Of a DNA stretch of 44,602 nt, positions 9,809-17,545 are shown one piece after another. Position 1 is the first letter of the stretch. Each line of letters begins with the position of its first letter. The notes below the pieces were generated by a model, which saw nothing but the letters and a program-made list of their open reading frames with translations, was not told the DNA's origin and did no database searches. Origin of the DNA: an uncultured Bacteroidota bacterium (GTDB lineage: Bacteria; Bacteroidota; Bacteroidia; JABEUT01); contig CAIWVW010000134.1 in NCBI GenBank assembly GCA_903916255.1, positions 1 through 44,602 of the forward strand, read 5' to 3'. Made by a program: the position numbers and the translations under genes.

Positions 9809-10489
9809 TTACACAACTTTCTTTTTGCCTTTCCTCCAATAAGAAACAATTTTTATACCGATAACACCTGCCAGAATGATATATGGCAAAGTGTTCAACT
9901 CATCATAGAAAAAGCTTGTTGAAAAAAGAACGATATAAAGAATGAGCGGCAGAAACATGTCTGCTTTTATGGCATTATCCTCTGCCTGTGTCGGCAAATA
10001 GGTCAACTCTTTATGCTTTTTGAAAGCGAGCCAATAAAGAGCGCAAAGCGAGAGGAGCGTGAGTATATTATTAATCCAAAACAGTTTAATTCCTAAGCTG
10101 AATACGGAAGGGTTGTTACCGCTTTCAGCAAATAAAGAAGTAGTGAAAGGAAAAAAGATAATTGTCAGAAGAAAAATCATATTGGCTAACAGCAAACGGT
10201 TGTTATAATTTTGGATATGCTTGAATAATTTATGGTGCATCTGCCAATAGTATGCTATCACCAGAAAGCTTACTATCAATTCGATAAAGCCATATTTCAA
10301 TTCCAAAAGCTGGGCTACAACTTGGTCATACGTATCTTCTTTCGCAATATGCGGAATTTTAATTTCCAAAACCAGCAGGGTGATGGCAATAGCAATAACA
10401 GCATCAGAAAAGAATGCAATTCGCTCCACCATAAAGTCTTGTTTAGGGTGCTTTTCAGCATCTTCTGAATGCGATTTATGATGTGTCAT
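9809..10489 (-). CDS. TMEM175-type potassium channel family membrane protein (second copy)
   Basis: This 226-aa protein has about six transmembrane helices and the family signature RIAFFSDAVIAIAITLLVLEIKIP near residues 23-46. It keeps the FSD that the copy at 5834 has as FCD. The N-terminus is hydrophilic and His-rich, and the C-terminus basic (YWRKGKKK). It has its own -7 box TATCTTTG (complement of 10518-10525), with a possible TTTG (complement of 10543-10546) 17 bases upstream, inside the repeat and the stop region of the neighbouring gene. It is flanked by direct repeats at 9753-9800 and 10539-10583. Ion selectivity is inferred from family only. Confidence 0.88.
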   Translation of the reverse strand: MTHHKSHSEDAEKHPKQDFMVERIAFFSDAVIAIAITLLVLEIKIPHIAKEDTYDQVVAQLLELKYGFIELIVSFLVIAYYWQMHHKLFKHIQNYNNRLLLANMIFLLTIIFFPFTTSLFAESGNNPSVFSLGIKLFWINNILTLLSLCALYWLAFKKHKELTYLPTQAEDNAIKADMFLPLILYIVLFSTSFFYDELNTLPYIILAGVIGIKIVSYWRKGKKKVV

Positions 10490-10538
10490 TTCGAATAAAT
10501 TAAAATGAATACATTGTCAAAGATAAAAATGTTCCATT

Positions 10539-10583
10539 AAATCAAAACAACTTCTCCCACATTTTAAGTTCGCCTTCAAAAGC
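10539..10583. repeat. Copy B of the duplicated methyltransferase 3' end (intact)
   Basis: This is the genuine end of the methyltransferase gene (codons for AFEGELKMWEKLF and the TGA) plus three bases beyond. It is repeated in altered form at 9753-9800. The intact reading frame marks it as the original. Confidence 0.8.
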
Positions 10584-11138
10584 GGTTGCCTGAATAACAT
10601 AGCCACGAGGGACCTCATCGGCATTGCTCCAATAGGTTACTAAACGAGTGCCTATGGGCATACCTGCCAGTTGTTCGCGCAGGTGTTGGGTATAACGGCT
10701 ATAGTGGCGTGGGCTAACAGGCACAGCATCGTCCATTACTTCCGTTTTGGACATGTTCTCGATAAATGAATTGAAAAAGTAAAACGCCTGATATTCTTTA
10801 AAACTAATTTGGGTGATATTGGAATGAATAAACTCCACATTCGCTAACCCCAACTGTTTTGCGTATCGTTTAGATAAATCGACCAGGTTTTCCCTATACT
10901 CTGCTCCGGTAAAATGCCCTTGTGTACTTATAGCTCCAATACTGCAGAATTTACCAACACCGGAGCCAATGTCCAACACTTTAATGCCGGGGCGGTTTAC
11001 AAGATATTCTGCGGCTGTTTTGGCAACTTCCAAAGGTGTCCAATGCTTGCCGCTGAGTTCGCGTATATCATCAGGGTACATGGCATTGAAAGCGGCATCA
11101 TCCGAAATTAAATTTTGCCTTACTTCTTCCGGAATCAT
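10542..11138 (-). CDS. Class I SAM-dependent methyltransferase-like protein
   Basis: The 198-aa protein has a Rossmann methyltransferase fold with motif I VLDIGSGVGKFCSIGA (about residues 53-68), an acidic TGAEYRENLV strand-2 end, and EFIHSNITQISFKEYQAFYFFN at motif IV. No DPPY/NPPF motif is present, so it is probably not a base methyltransferase. The protein substrate or small molecule is unknown. The frame is open to a TTG at 11144, but an ATG lies at 11138 with AGGGAG six bases upstream, so I use the ATG. It is followed by its own 3'-end repeat and the TMEM175 gene. Confidence 0.78.
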   Translation of the reverse strand: MIPEEVRQNLISDDAAFNAMYPDDIRELSGKHWTPLEVAKTAAEYLVNRPGIKVLDIGSGVGKFCSIGAISTQGHFTGAEYRENLVDLSKRYAKQLGLANVEFIHSNITQISFKEYQAFYFFNSFIENMSKTEVMDDAVPVSPRHYSRYTQHLREQLAGMPIGTRLVTYWSNADEVPRGYVIQATAFEGELKMWEKLF

Positions 11139-11178
11139 ACTCAACTCCCTGCAAAAACCAAATTAAAAACCGATACAA

Positions 11179-11379
11179 TTACCGGCCTTTCGACTTTTTG
11201 CTCGGCCTTGCCGATTTCCCTCTTTTAATAAGTTTCTCCTGGATAGCTTCAGCACTCTTCAGGTATTCGGCCCGGTAAGGGTTTCCAAAAGCAGGAGCAC
11301 TTGGTTGAGTCATTGCAGCTGGAACGGGTGGTTTGCTCTTTTCGGCGGCTTCTGCGGCTAACTGTTCTTTGAGTGTCAT
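11179..11379 (-). CDS. Small Ala/Pro/Lys-rich hypothetical protein
   Basis: A 66-aa ORF from a strong ATG. It has an N-terminal helix (MTLKEQLAAEAAEKSK), a Pro/Ala-rich middle (PPVPAAMTQPSAPAF) and a very basic tail (KRGKSARPSKKSKGR). A good promoter (11403-11433) points at it, which argues that it is real. It may be a nucleic-acid-binding accessory protein, but I do not recognise a family. The methyltransferase gene follows 40 bases downstream and may be cotranscribed. Confidence 0.6.
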   Translation of the reverse strand: MTLKEQLAAEAAEKSKPPVPAAMTQPSAPAFGNPYRAEYLKSAEAIQEKLIKRGKSARPSKKSKGR

Positions 11380-11402
11380 GGTATGGCTTTATGGATTGGA
11401 TA

Positions 11403-11433
11403 CAAAGATACTCCAATTACATGGGTAAACCAA
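11403..11433 (-). promoter_or_regulatory. Promoter for the small basic protein and methyltransferase
   Basis: On the minus strand TTG (complement of 11431-11433) and TATCTTTG (complement of 11403-11410) are separated by 20 bases, fitting the Bacteroidota -33/-7 pattern. The ATG at 11379 lies about 24 bases beyond the -7 box. Confidence 0.6.
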
Positions 11434-11477
11434 GCAATAAAACAAATGAATGTGCCCCAAAGAGGATTTTGTCCCTG

Positions 11478-11900
11478 TTAGTTGAAGATAAAAAAGAAGA
11501 ACACTACAGCAGCCCAGGCTCTGGGAACGCCATTCGCACTGCCAATGCTGCTGCCTGAACTGTTTCGAACGGTGCCGTCGCTTTCAACCTTTCCGATGCT
11601 GCTACCCGATTCGTTACGAACGGTACCATCATCCTCCACCTTGCCAACGCTGCTACCCGAACCGTTGCGGATAGTGCCGTCATTGTCTATTTTGCCGATT
11701 GAGCTGCCTGAACTGTTACGGATGGTGCCATCGTTGTCTATTTTACCAACCGAGCTGCCAGATGAATTGCGGATTGTACCGTCTGATTCGATGCTGCCGG
11801 TGCTGCTGCCCGATGAATTACGGATTTCCTGTGCCGAAAGGTTAGACTGGCCAATAAATAACAGCAACGCTATGCTAAATGCGGAAAGTAACTTTTTCAT
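11478..11900 (-). CDS. Secreted beta-repeat protein with 17-residue tandem repeats
   Basis: The 140-aa protein has a signal peptide ending near NLSAQ (residue 24). It then has five full copies and part of a sixth of a 17-residue unit, IRNSSGSSVGKIDNDGT, with conservative changes (51-bp repeats in the DNA). The C-terminus is the hydrophobic AWAAVVFFFFIFN. Similar short turn-rich repeats with an aromatic C-terminal strand occur in small Bacteroidota proteins described as beta-flower proteins. That link is from memory and not certain. It is divergent from the related gene at 12082. Likely periplasmic or surface. Function unknown. Confidence 0.8.
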   Translation of the reverse strand: MKKLLSAFSIALLLFIGQSNLSAQEIRNSSGSSTGSIESDGTIRNSSGSSVGKIDNDGTIRNSSGSSIGKIDNDGTIRNGSGSSVGKVEDDGTVRNESGSSIGKVESDGTVRNSSGSSIGSANGVPRAWAAVVFFFFIFN

Positions 11901-12022
11901 GATGAATTTTATTTTAAATATTTTATTTCGATAATCGGTGCGAATGTACTTAATTAACCGGACGGAAAAAGTGACTGACTGTTAAGCCGATATTAAATTT
12001 AAGGAATTTTGGGTCTCCTTTT

Positions 12023-12053
12023 TTTGTCTATGTGAAAAATAAAATTACTTTTG
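12023..12053 (+). promoter_or_regulatory. Near-consensus Bacteroidota promoter
   Basis: TTTG (12023-12026) and TACTTTTG (12046-12053) are separated by exactly 19 bases, the textbook Bacteroidota arrangement. Transcription would begin near 12060, about 22 bases before the ATG at 12082. Confidence 0.75.
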
Positions 12054-12081
12054 TCCGATAAAACCAACACATAAAATCAGC

Positions 12082-12453
12082 ATGAACACATCTGTTAAAA
12101 CATTTTTCGGGGTAATGGCATTTACCCTTATCACCACAGTGGCTTCGGCCCAATACAAAATGGACGGGAACACCTTGGTTAGTTCCAGCAACAACAATGT
12201 TGGGAGAATAGAAAGCGATGGCAGGACCATTGACGACGAACATAACAGCACGATTGCCAAAGTAGAAAGCGACGGCAAAACAGTTGACGATGAGCATGGC
12301 AATACGGTACTTATTATCCATGGCGATGAAATTGACGATTCCCATAACAGCACAGTAGGACATATGAGCGATGTGACCGGCTCTATTGACGGAGCTAAAG
12401 AAGAAGCCGCTTATGTTGCCCTATGGTGGTTTATTGTGAAAGGAAATCACTAA
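12082..12453 (+). CDS. Secreted beta-repeat protein, partner of the divergent gene
   Basis: The 123-aa protein has a signal peptide cut near TVASAQ (residue 24). It has four to five loose repeats of about 17 residues of the form VESDGKTVDDEHGNT, GDEIDDSHNSTVG and so on, and ends AAYVALWWFIVKG. The repeat length, the position of the D-G turn and the aromatic C-terminal strand match the protein encoded divergently at 11478-11900, although the repeats here are acidic and His-containing instead of Ser-rich. It is probably a small beta-fold periplasmic or surface protein. Role unknown. Confidence 0.78.
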   Translation: MNTSVKTFFGVMAFTLITTVASAQYKMDGNTLVSSSNNNVGRIESDGRTIDDEHNSTIAKVESDGKTVDDEHGNTVLIIHGDEIDDSHNSTVGHMSDVTGSIDGAKEEAAYVALWWFIVKGNH

Positions 12454-12557
12454 GTAACCCTTATTTACAGAAGCCTTACCTGATAAGCATTGAGTATTTG
12501 CCTTGAAGGGGCTGTCTGCCGAATTTTGATTTTCTTTGTTGTTCCGATTTACAAATA

Positions 12558-15086
12558 ATGAACAACGCAAGGAAAAGGCAATGGATTTTTGTTATCAGTT
12601 TCCTGATGCTGGTTGGCCATTCCTATGGGCAAAAGACAGAACGTAATCTCGATTCGTTAGATTGGAAGTTCCACCGTGTAGGTGATTCACATTGGTATAA
12701 TGCAACCGTGCCCGGCACCGTTTACACAGATTTATTTGCCAGCAAACTTATTCCCGACCCGTTTTATGGGGATAATGAAAAGAAAATTCAATGGGTTGAT
12801 ACTTGCGATTGGGAGTATGAAACCACGTTCAACATTACAGAAAATGAGTTAAAACAAAATCATATTGAAATTGATTTTAAAGGGTTAGATACGTATGCCA
12901 AGGTGTTTGTTAATGATTCTTTAGTTATTACTGCGGACAACATGTTTTTGGAATGGAACAGGGATATTAAATCTCATATTCATTCAGGAAAGAATACATT
13001 AAGAGTTCGCTTCAATTCCACCCTTAAACATGATATTGCCGAAGAGAAAAAGTTGCCCTACAAATTGCCGGGCGAGGAAAGAGTGTTTAGCCGCAAAGCC
13101 CAGTATCAATATGGTTGGGACTTTGCACCAAGATTTATAGGGTGCGGGATTTGGAAGGGTGTAAAATTAAAGATTACTCACTTACCAAGTTTTGAAAAAT
13201 CAGATTATGTAGTTTGGAAACTGAATGATTCCATTGCAAAGATTACGGTAACATGGAACACCGCTTGTTCTGAATCAAGTAACTATAAACTAATTACAAA
13301 ATGTACTGGCGAACCTGATGAAAGTTTGGAAGTAAAACCTTTTGACGCACCTTCTCATTTACCTTTTAACGAAAGGCCAATTCATGAAGAAATTGAAATT
13401 ACAATTCACAACCCGAAGAAGTGGTGGTGCAATGGTATAGGTAAGCCTTATTTGTATAACATAAGCTTGGAACTCTACGACAGTTATGATATTAAAATTG
13501 ATGAAAAGCATTATTCTATTGGGTTACGAACAATTGAATTAGTGCAGGATTCCGATAAAATTGGAAAATTCTTCTATTTCAAATTAAACGGTGTACCGGT
13601 TTTTATGAAAGGAGCGAATTATGTACCTCAAGATATGTTTTTGCCGAGAGTAAGTAAAGAAAAAATTGATTCGATAGTTGACATGGCAGCAGCGGCAAAT
13701 ATGAATATGCTGCGTGTGTGGGGCGGTGGCGTATATGCCGATGATGAATTCTATAAAGAGTGCGACCGGAAAGGCATATTGGTATGGCAGGATTGCATGT
13801 TTGCTTGTGGGATGTATCCTTTCGATATTAACTCGTCAGAAAATTCGTATATGGATGTATATAGAAATACATTACGAATTATGGATAATACAAGCTTAGC
13901 GCTGTTATGCGGCAACAATGAAATACAGGAAGGCTGGTATAATTGGGACTGGCAGAAACAATATTCGTATTCATCTGTTGATTCAACAAAAATTTGGAAT
14001 GGCTACAAGGAATTTTACGATACAGTAGTTAGAGTATTAATTAACGAAGCAAGATTCGAGGGTTTTAAAATAAACTACATCCCCACCTCCCCGCAAATTG
14101 GCTGGGGGCACAAAGAAGCCATGAGGTTTGGAGATTCGCACTACTGGGGCGTTTGGTGGGGCATGGAGCCTTTTGAAATATATAATAAGAAAGTGCCGCG
14201 TTTTATGAGCGAATATGGATTCCAAAGTTTGCCTGATATGGAAACATTGAATAAGATTACCGATACATTAAGCCTTACATCACTCAAACTAAAAAACCAC
14301 CAAAAGCACCCGACAGGCTTCCAAACTATTGATGAATATATGAAGCGGGATTTTAAGGTTCCCACAGATTTCGCAGACTATGTTTACACATCACAACTAT
14401 TGCAGGCTGAAGGTATGCAGATAGCCATAGAGGCCCACCGCAGGCACAAACCCGATTGCATGGGGACACTCTACTGGCAGTTTAACGACTGCTGGCCGGG
14501 TATCACCTGGAGCAGTATTGATTTTTACGGAAAACCTAAAGCCCTTTACTATAGGGCAAAGGAGCTATATGACAATATACTTATTTCAGTGATAAAGGAA
14601 AGCGGAAAATACAACATCTATATAGTTTCAGATAGCTTAAAAGAGTTGAAAGGAAAATTGCAAATGGAGCTGATGGACTTCAACGGAAAAGTGTTAGCGG
14701 ATAAAACGACGGATGTAACTGTTCCTGCAAACAGTTCTGCCATCTATGCCACGCTGGATAATGACTTTCTGAATAGAATAGATACGGCAAATACGTTATT
14801 GGAATGCTCATTTATGGGCAGAAAAAAACTGTTTTATTTTACAAAACCCAAAAACCTGAACCTGCCGAAAGCGAAGGTTGAAGTGCAATTACAGGAGGAT
14901 AACACTTTATTACTTAAAACTGATAAACTTGCAAAGAATGTTTATTTACAAATGCAGGGCGCTACCTTTAGCGGTAACTATTTTGATATGTTACCGGGTG
15001 AAATAAAGACTGTAAAGTGGGCCGGAAAGAAAGAAGGGGAATTAACGATTACAACGTTGGGAGATGTTACATTTAGAAATCAGTAG
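12558..15086 (+). CDS. Secreted beta-mannosidase (GH2)
   Basis: This 842-aa protein has a signal peptide (about 1-24, ending HSYGQ) and is of glycoside hydrolase family 2, beta-mannosidase type. It removes terminal beta-mannose from manno-oligosaccharides. The N-terminal sugar-binding domain includes WYNATVPGTVYTDL and PRFIGCGIWKG. The TIM barrel carries the acid/base in CGNNEIQEGW (E455) and the nucleophile in MSEYGFQS (E552). YWQFNDCWPGITWSSIDF closes the active site. Two beta domains follow. It should act in the periplasm. No SusCD or other polysaccharide-use genes surround it, so it is an orphan hydrolase here. Its last codons overlap the convergent gene at 15080 by seven bases. Confidence 0.94.
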   Translation: MNNARKRQWIFVISFLMLVGHSYGQKTERNLDSLDWKFHRVGDSHWYNATVPGTVYTDLFASKLIPDPFYGDNEKKIQWVDTCDWEYETTFNITENELKQNHIEIDFKGLDTYAKVFVNDSLVITADNMFLEWNRDIKSHIHSGKNTLRVRFNSTLKHDIAEEKKLPYKLPGEERVFSRKAQYQYGWDFAPRFIGCGIWKGVKLKITHLPSFEKSDYVVWKLNDSIAKITVTWNTACSESSNYKLITKCTGEPDESLEVKPFDAPSHLPFNERPIHEEIEITIHNPKKWWCNGIGKPYLYNISLELYDSYDIKIDEKHYSIGLRTIELVQDSDKIGKFFYFKLNGVPVFMKGANYVPQDMFLPRVSKEKIDSIVDMAAAANMNMLRVWGGGVYADDEFYKECDRKGILVWQDCMFACGMYPFDINSSENSYMDVYRNTLRIMDNTSLALLCGNNEIQEGWYNWDWQKQYSYSSVDSTKIWNGYKEFYDTVVRVLINEARFEGFKINYIPTSPQIGWGHKEAMRFGDSHYWGVWWGMEPFEIYNKKVPRFMSEYGFQSLPDMETLNKITDTLSLTSLKLKNHQKHPTGFQTIDEYMKRDFKVPTDFADYVYTSQLLQAEGMQIAIEAHRRHKPDCMGTLYWQFNDCWPGITWSSIDFYGKPKALYYRAKELYDNILISVIKESGKYNIYIVSDSLKELKGKLQMELMDFNGKVLADKTTDVTVPANSSAIYATLDNDFLNRIDTANTLLECSFMGRKKLFYFTKPKNLNLPKAKVEVQLQEDNTLLLKTDKLAKNVYLQMQGATFSGNYFDMLPGEIKTVKWAGKKEGELTITTLGDVTFRNQ

Positions 15087-15277
15087 TTCCAGGCTATATC
15101 AGTACGGGCCTCTAATTGCGATTCGAAACTTTTCAAATCCTTTTTAAGCCGTTCCAAATATTTTCCATCCGCCGGATTTTTTGAGGCTGCTACATGTTTT
15201 TCAGCTTCCTTTATTAATTTCTTTTGCAACGAAATCTGCTTCTTGAGATGGTTTTTAATTAAGGTGTTTGTTTTCAT
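15080..15277 (-). CDS. Small coiled-coil hypothetical protein
   Basis: The 65-aa ORF from the ATG at 15277 (MKTNTLIKNHLKKQISLQ) is highly charged and predicted to be almost entirely helical or coiled coil (KKLIKEAEKHVAASK...YLERLKKDLKSFESQLEAR). The frame stays open upstream to 15376, but that part is only a read-through of the tRNA-Leu gene and is not coding. It overlaps the beta-mannosidase stop by seven bases, tail to tail. Function unknown. Confidence 0.55.
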   Translation of the reverse strand: MKTNTLIKNHLKKQISLQKKLIKEAEKHVAASKNPADGKYLERLKKDLKSFESQLEARTDIAWNY

Positions 15278-15298
15278 TCCAATAGTATATTTGAAATG

Positions 15299-15382
15299 TA
15301 CCCGGAGTCGGAATCGAACCGACATTCTCGTGAAAGAACTGGTTTTTGAGACCAGCGCGTCTACCTGTTCCGCCATCCGGGC
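15299..15382 (-). tRNA. tRNA-Leu (CAA)
   Basis: Read on the minus strand the sequence folds as a class II tRNA. The acceptor is GCCCGGA/TCCGGGT with discriminator A. The anticodon arm is CTGGT-CTCAAAA-ACCAG, giving anticodon CAA. There is a long variable arm TTCT-TTCACG-AGAA, and the T arm is GTCGG-TTCGATT-CCGAC. The 3' CCA is not encoded. Length is 84 bases. Confidence 0.95.
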
Positions 15383-15463
15383 AAATGGTAAAGGGCTGCG
15401 AAATTAGAAATTATTTTGGAATGAACACAAAACAATAAAATGTACCGGCACGAATGGTTTCTC

Positions 15464-15874
15464 TCAATCCTCAATTGCCTCAATACCAAGCTGCCTGCTT
15501 CGCTCCACCATTTCTTTCATGGCTTTAAGTTTTTCAGGAGGATGCCCCACCCAATCTTTTACTTCACCAATTACCCGAAGCGGGCTCATCGAGCGGTATG
15601 ACTTTGTAGGGTTTCCCGGAAACTTTTTATCTGTCAAATTGGGGTCATCTTCAATTTGCCCTGTTGGTTCTACCATATAAATCCTGCCAGGTCCATCGCC
15701 CAAGGCAAGTTCCGCTCCCCAGGTAGCGGCATCTAACGTAGCGGTCAGATAAACATATTTAGCAATGTTTCCTTTCCCAAAGTTTGAATTAAAGCCCGGT
15801 TTAATCAGGTCGCCAATCTTCATGTCGGCTTTATTTCCGTGATAATAGGTTTGTGAACCTGGTTTGCTTTCCAT
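15464..15874 (-). CDS. arr: Rifampin ADP-ribosyltransferase
   Basis: The 136-aa protein matches the Arr family along its whole length. Arr transfers ADP-ribose from NAD+ to the 23-hydroxyl of rifamycins, inactivating them. The catalytic residues of M. smegmatis Arr (H19, Y49, D84) correspond to H12 (YYHG), Y42 (YVYLTATLD) and D77 (IEDDPN) with a constant offset of seven. The blocks WGAELALGDGPGRIYMVEPTG and LTDKKFPGNPTKSYRS are typical. There is a TATTTTTG -7 box (complement of 15907-15914). No resistance cassette, integron or transposon surrounds it, so it looks like an intrinsic chromosomal gene. Activity is inferred. Confidence 0.93.
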   Translation of the reverse strand: MESKPGSQTYYHGNKADMKIGDLIKPGFNSNFGKGNIAKYVYLTATLDAATWGAELALGDGPGRIYMVEPTGQIEDDPNLTDKKFPGNPTKSYRSMSPLRVIGEVKDWVGHPPEKLKAMKEMVERSRQLGIEAIED

Positions 15875-16047
15875 GCACAGATAAAGTTTGGAGGTTTAAA
15901 TGGGTGCAAAAATACAACAAGTTCGGGCTTTATAAGAAGTAACTTTGCGGTAAAACAATCTCAATAGGTAATTCGTCACAATCAAAATTGCAGTATTTGT
16001 ATATTCGCTTTCTGCAACCGCAAAAACTAAAACTAAAATTTTATTAA

Positions 16048-16605
16048 GTGAAAACTACCAGCTGTAAAGTAACAATCCATATAGTTTCAAGCCTTGATGG
16101 TGTTATTGCAAAAAAGGACAACAGCGTTTCATGGTTTGAAACTACAGACAACTATGAAAAAGGTGTTTCAGGACAAAACCCGGAAGAATTCCTGAAAACA
16201 ATTGACTGCTATGTAATGGGTTCTCGAACATACGAACATGCATTGGAACTTTCAAAATCATACGGTTGGGCTTATGGTGATACCCCAACAATTGTAATAA
16301 CCAATAGAGACCTACCGGTTGAAAGAAAGAATATTGAATTTTATTCAGGCGACCTGAACAAACTTGTGCAGGAGCGACTAAATCCAACTTATAAAAATGT
16401 TTGGCTTGTGGGCGGAGCCCTGCTTTCCAGGGAGTTTATCCGTTTAAAATTGGCGAATGAAATAAGAGTTACACTTATCCCCATAATTCTGGGAGCGGGA
16501 ACATATTTTTTTGAAGACCTAAGAAAGGAACAGGCATTACACTTGTTAAATGTTACGGCATACAAAAACGGGATGGTGGAATTACAATACGAGATAAAAA
16601 AATAA
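16048..16605 (+). CDS. Dihydrofolate reductase-fold protein (RibD C-terminal type), GTG start
   Basis: The 185-aa NADPH-binding protein has the DHFR/RibD-C fold. It shows VTIHIVSSLDGVIAKKD at the N-terminus, YVMGSRTYEHALEL, and the nucleotide-binding VWLVGGALLSREFIRLKLANEI followed by PIILGAGTYFF. Members usually have unknown reductase roles and are not folate enzymes. The first codon is GTG at 16048. No ATG fits before the first strand. It is divergent from arr, with 173 bases between the starts. Confidence 0.86.
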   Translation: MKTTSCKVTIHIVSSLDGVIAKKDNSVSWFETTDNYEKGVSGQNPEEFLKTIDCYVMGSRTYEHALELSKSYGWAYGDTPTIVITNRDLPVERKNIEFYSGDLNKLVQERLNPTYKNVWLVGGALLSREFIRLKLANEIRVTLIPIILGAGTYFFEDLRKEQALHLLNVTAYKNGMVELQYEIKK

Positions 16606-16665
16606 AACGGGAAGTATGATTATCTGTAAATATGACGCTGCTTTTTGTTCCACTTTTACAGCCAC

Positions 16666-17448
16666 CTAACTAATTATAGGATTACTCTTCATCCCCGCCA
16701 CCACAAACGCAATTCCGCTATAGGCAAGTGCTATAACCGCGCTGGTAATTTCTCCACCCAGGTAGATAGAAGGTGAAACTATTACACGTGGAATATGAAG
16801 AATAACAAACCACATAAATATCATTATACCTAAAAGGGTGGCAAATAATGCAGGTTTTATTTTGAATAGTATGGCAATACCTGAACCAATTAATGCTGCA
16901 CCGCAAAAATATGCCCAGAACAGTTTTAACGGAACCCAAGCAGGGGTATAGTCTGCTACATCTTGCGGACTCATAAAATGAGCGATGCCAAAACAGATAA
17001 CAGGTATTGCAAAAAACACGGGTCCTAACGGAATCAGCTTCGCTAAAAAAGTGCTAAACGGGCTTTCATTCTTTCCCGAAAAGCAGGCAGCAATAATAAA
17101 GGCCCCGCCGGATAATGCCAGTTCTTTCTCTGCATTCTCCCATTCTCCAAAGTGCATATAGGTATTCGACAGAAACATATACGGAATGAAATAAAAACAG
17201 AATACCAGCAGAAGAATAACGCCTAACAGCAGAGAGGCAACTTTAGCTTTTTTATTTAAAATAATACATATTCCTCCCAATACAAGCAGAATTCCCGAAA
17301 CGCAGGCAAGCTGCAAGCGCAATGGTGTCGGGAAATGTGTTGGAGGTATAAGCATATAGGGAAACTTACCGAAATAAATAGCCTGAAGTCCCATTTCGGT
17401 TATGGCTATACCGTAGAAAACACGGCCAACTTTAGATACGCTAAACAT
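16666..17448 (-). CDS. DoxX-like integral membrane protein, apparently duplicated
   Basis: The 260-aa protein has about eight hydrophobic segments in two four-helix halves (about 1-120 and 130-260). Both halves show a DoxX-like layout, with IP near the end of a helix and a G-rich first helix. The second half carries FFAIPVICFGIAHFMSPQDVADYTPAWVP, the DoxX-type loop. Function is unknown; DoxX proteins are linked loosely to quinone or thiosulfate metabolism. It converges with the RibD-like gene. Confidence 0.7.
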   Translation of the reverse strand: MFSVSKVGRVFYGIAITEMGLQAIYFGKFPYMLIPPTHFPTPLRLQLACVSGILLVLGGICIILNKKAKVASLLLGVILLLVFCFYFIPYMFLSNTYMHFGEWENAEKELALSGGAFIIAACFSGKNESPFSTFLAKLIPLGPVFFAIPVICFGIAHFMSPQDVADYTPAWVPLKLFWAYFCGAALIGSGIAILFKIKPALFATLLGIMIFMWFVILHIPRVIVSPSIYLGGEITSAVIALAYSGIAFVVAGMKSNPIIS

Positions 17449-17545
17449 GCTTTTGATGCTCTATATATTAGATTGATAAAGATAGTGAAAAGAGTGGAAT
17501 GCGAAATCAAGACAGTTCAACATCTACTGATTCAAGGGCAACCAG

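Noticed and set aside
11482-11934. 150-aa plus-strand ORF with Leu/Pro-rich repeats opposite the beta-repeat gene
   Set aside because: Its repeats are only the reverse complement of the 51-bp coding repeats; the minus-strand frame has a signal peptide and the expected repeat logic.
12045-12353. 102-aa Ser/Leu-rich minus-strand ORF opposite the acidic beta-repeat gene
   Set aside because: It is a shadow of the plus-strand repeats; the plus frame has a perfect promoter and a signal peptide.
11401-12453. CRISPR array suggested by the regular 51-bp repeats
   Set aside because: The repeats are contiguous, have no spacers, and encode a continuous 17-residue protein repeat.
15278-15376. N-terminal extension of the small coiled-coil gene (MAEQVDALVSK...)
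   Set aside because: It is the translation of the tRNA-Leu gene and its flank; the tRNA structure is clear and the shorter ATG at 15277 is sufficient.
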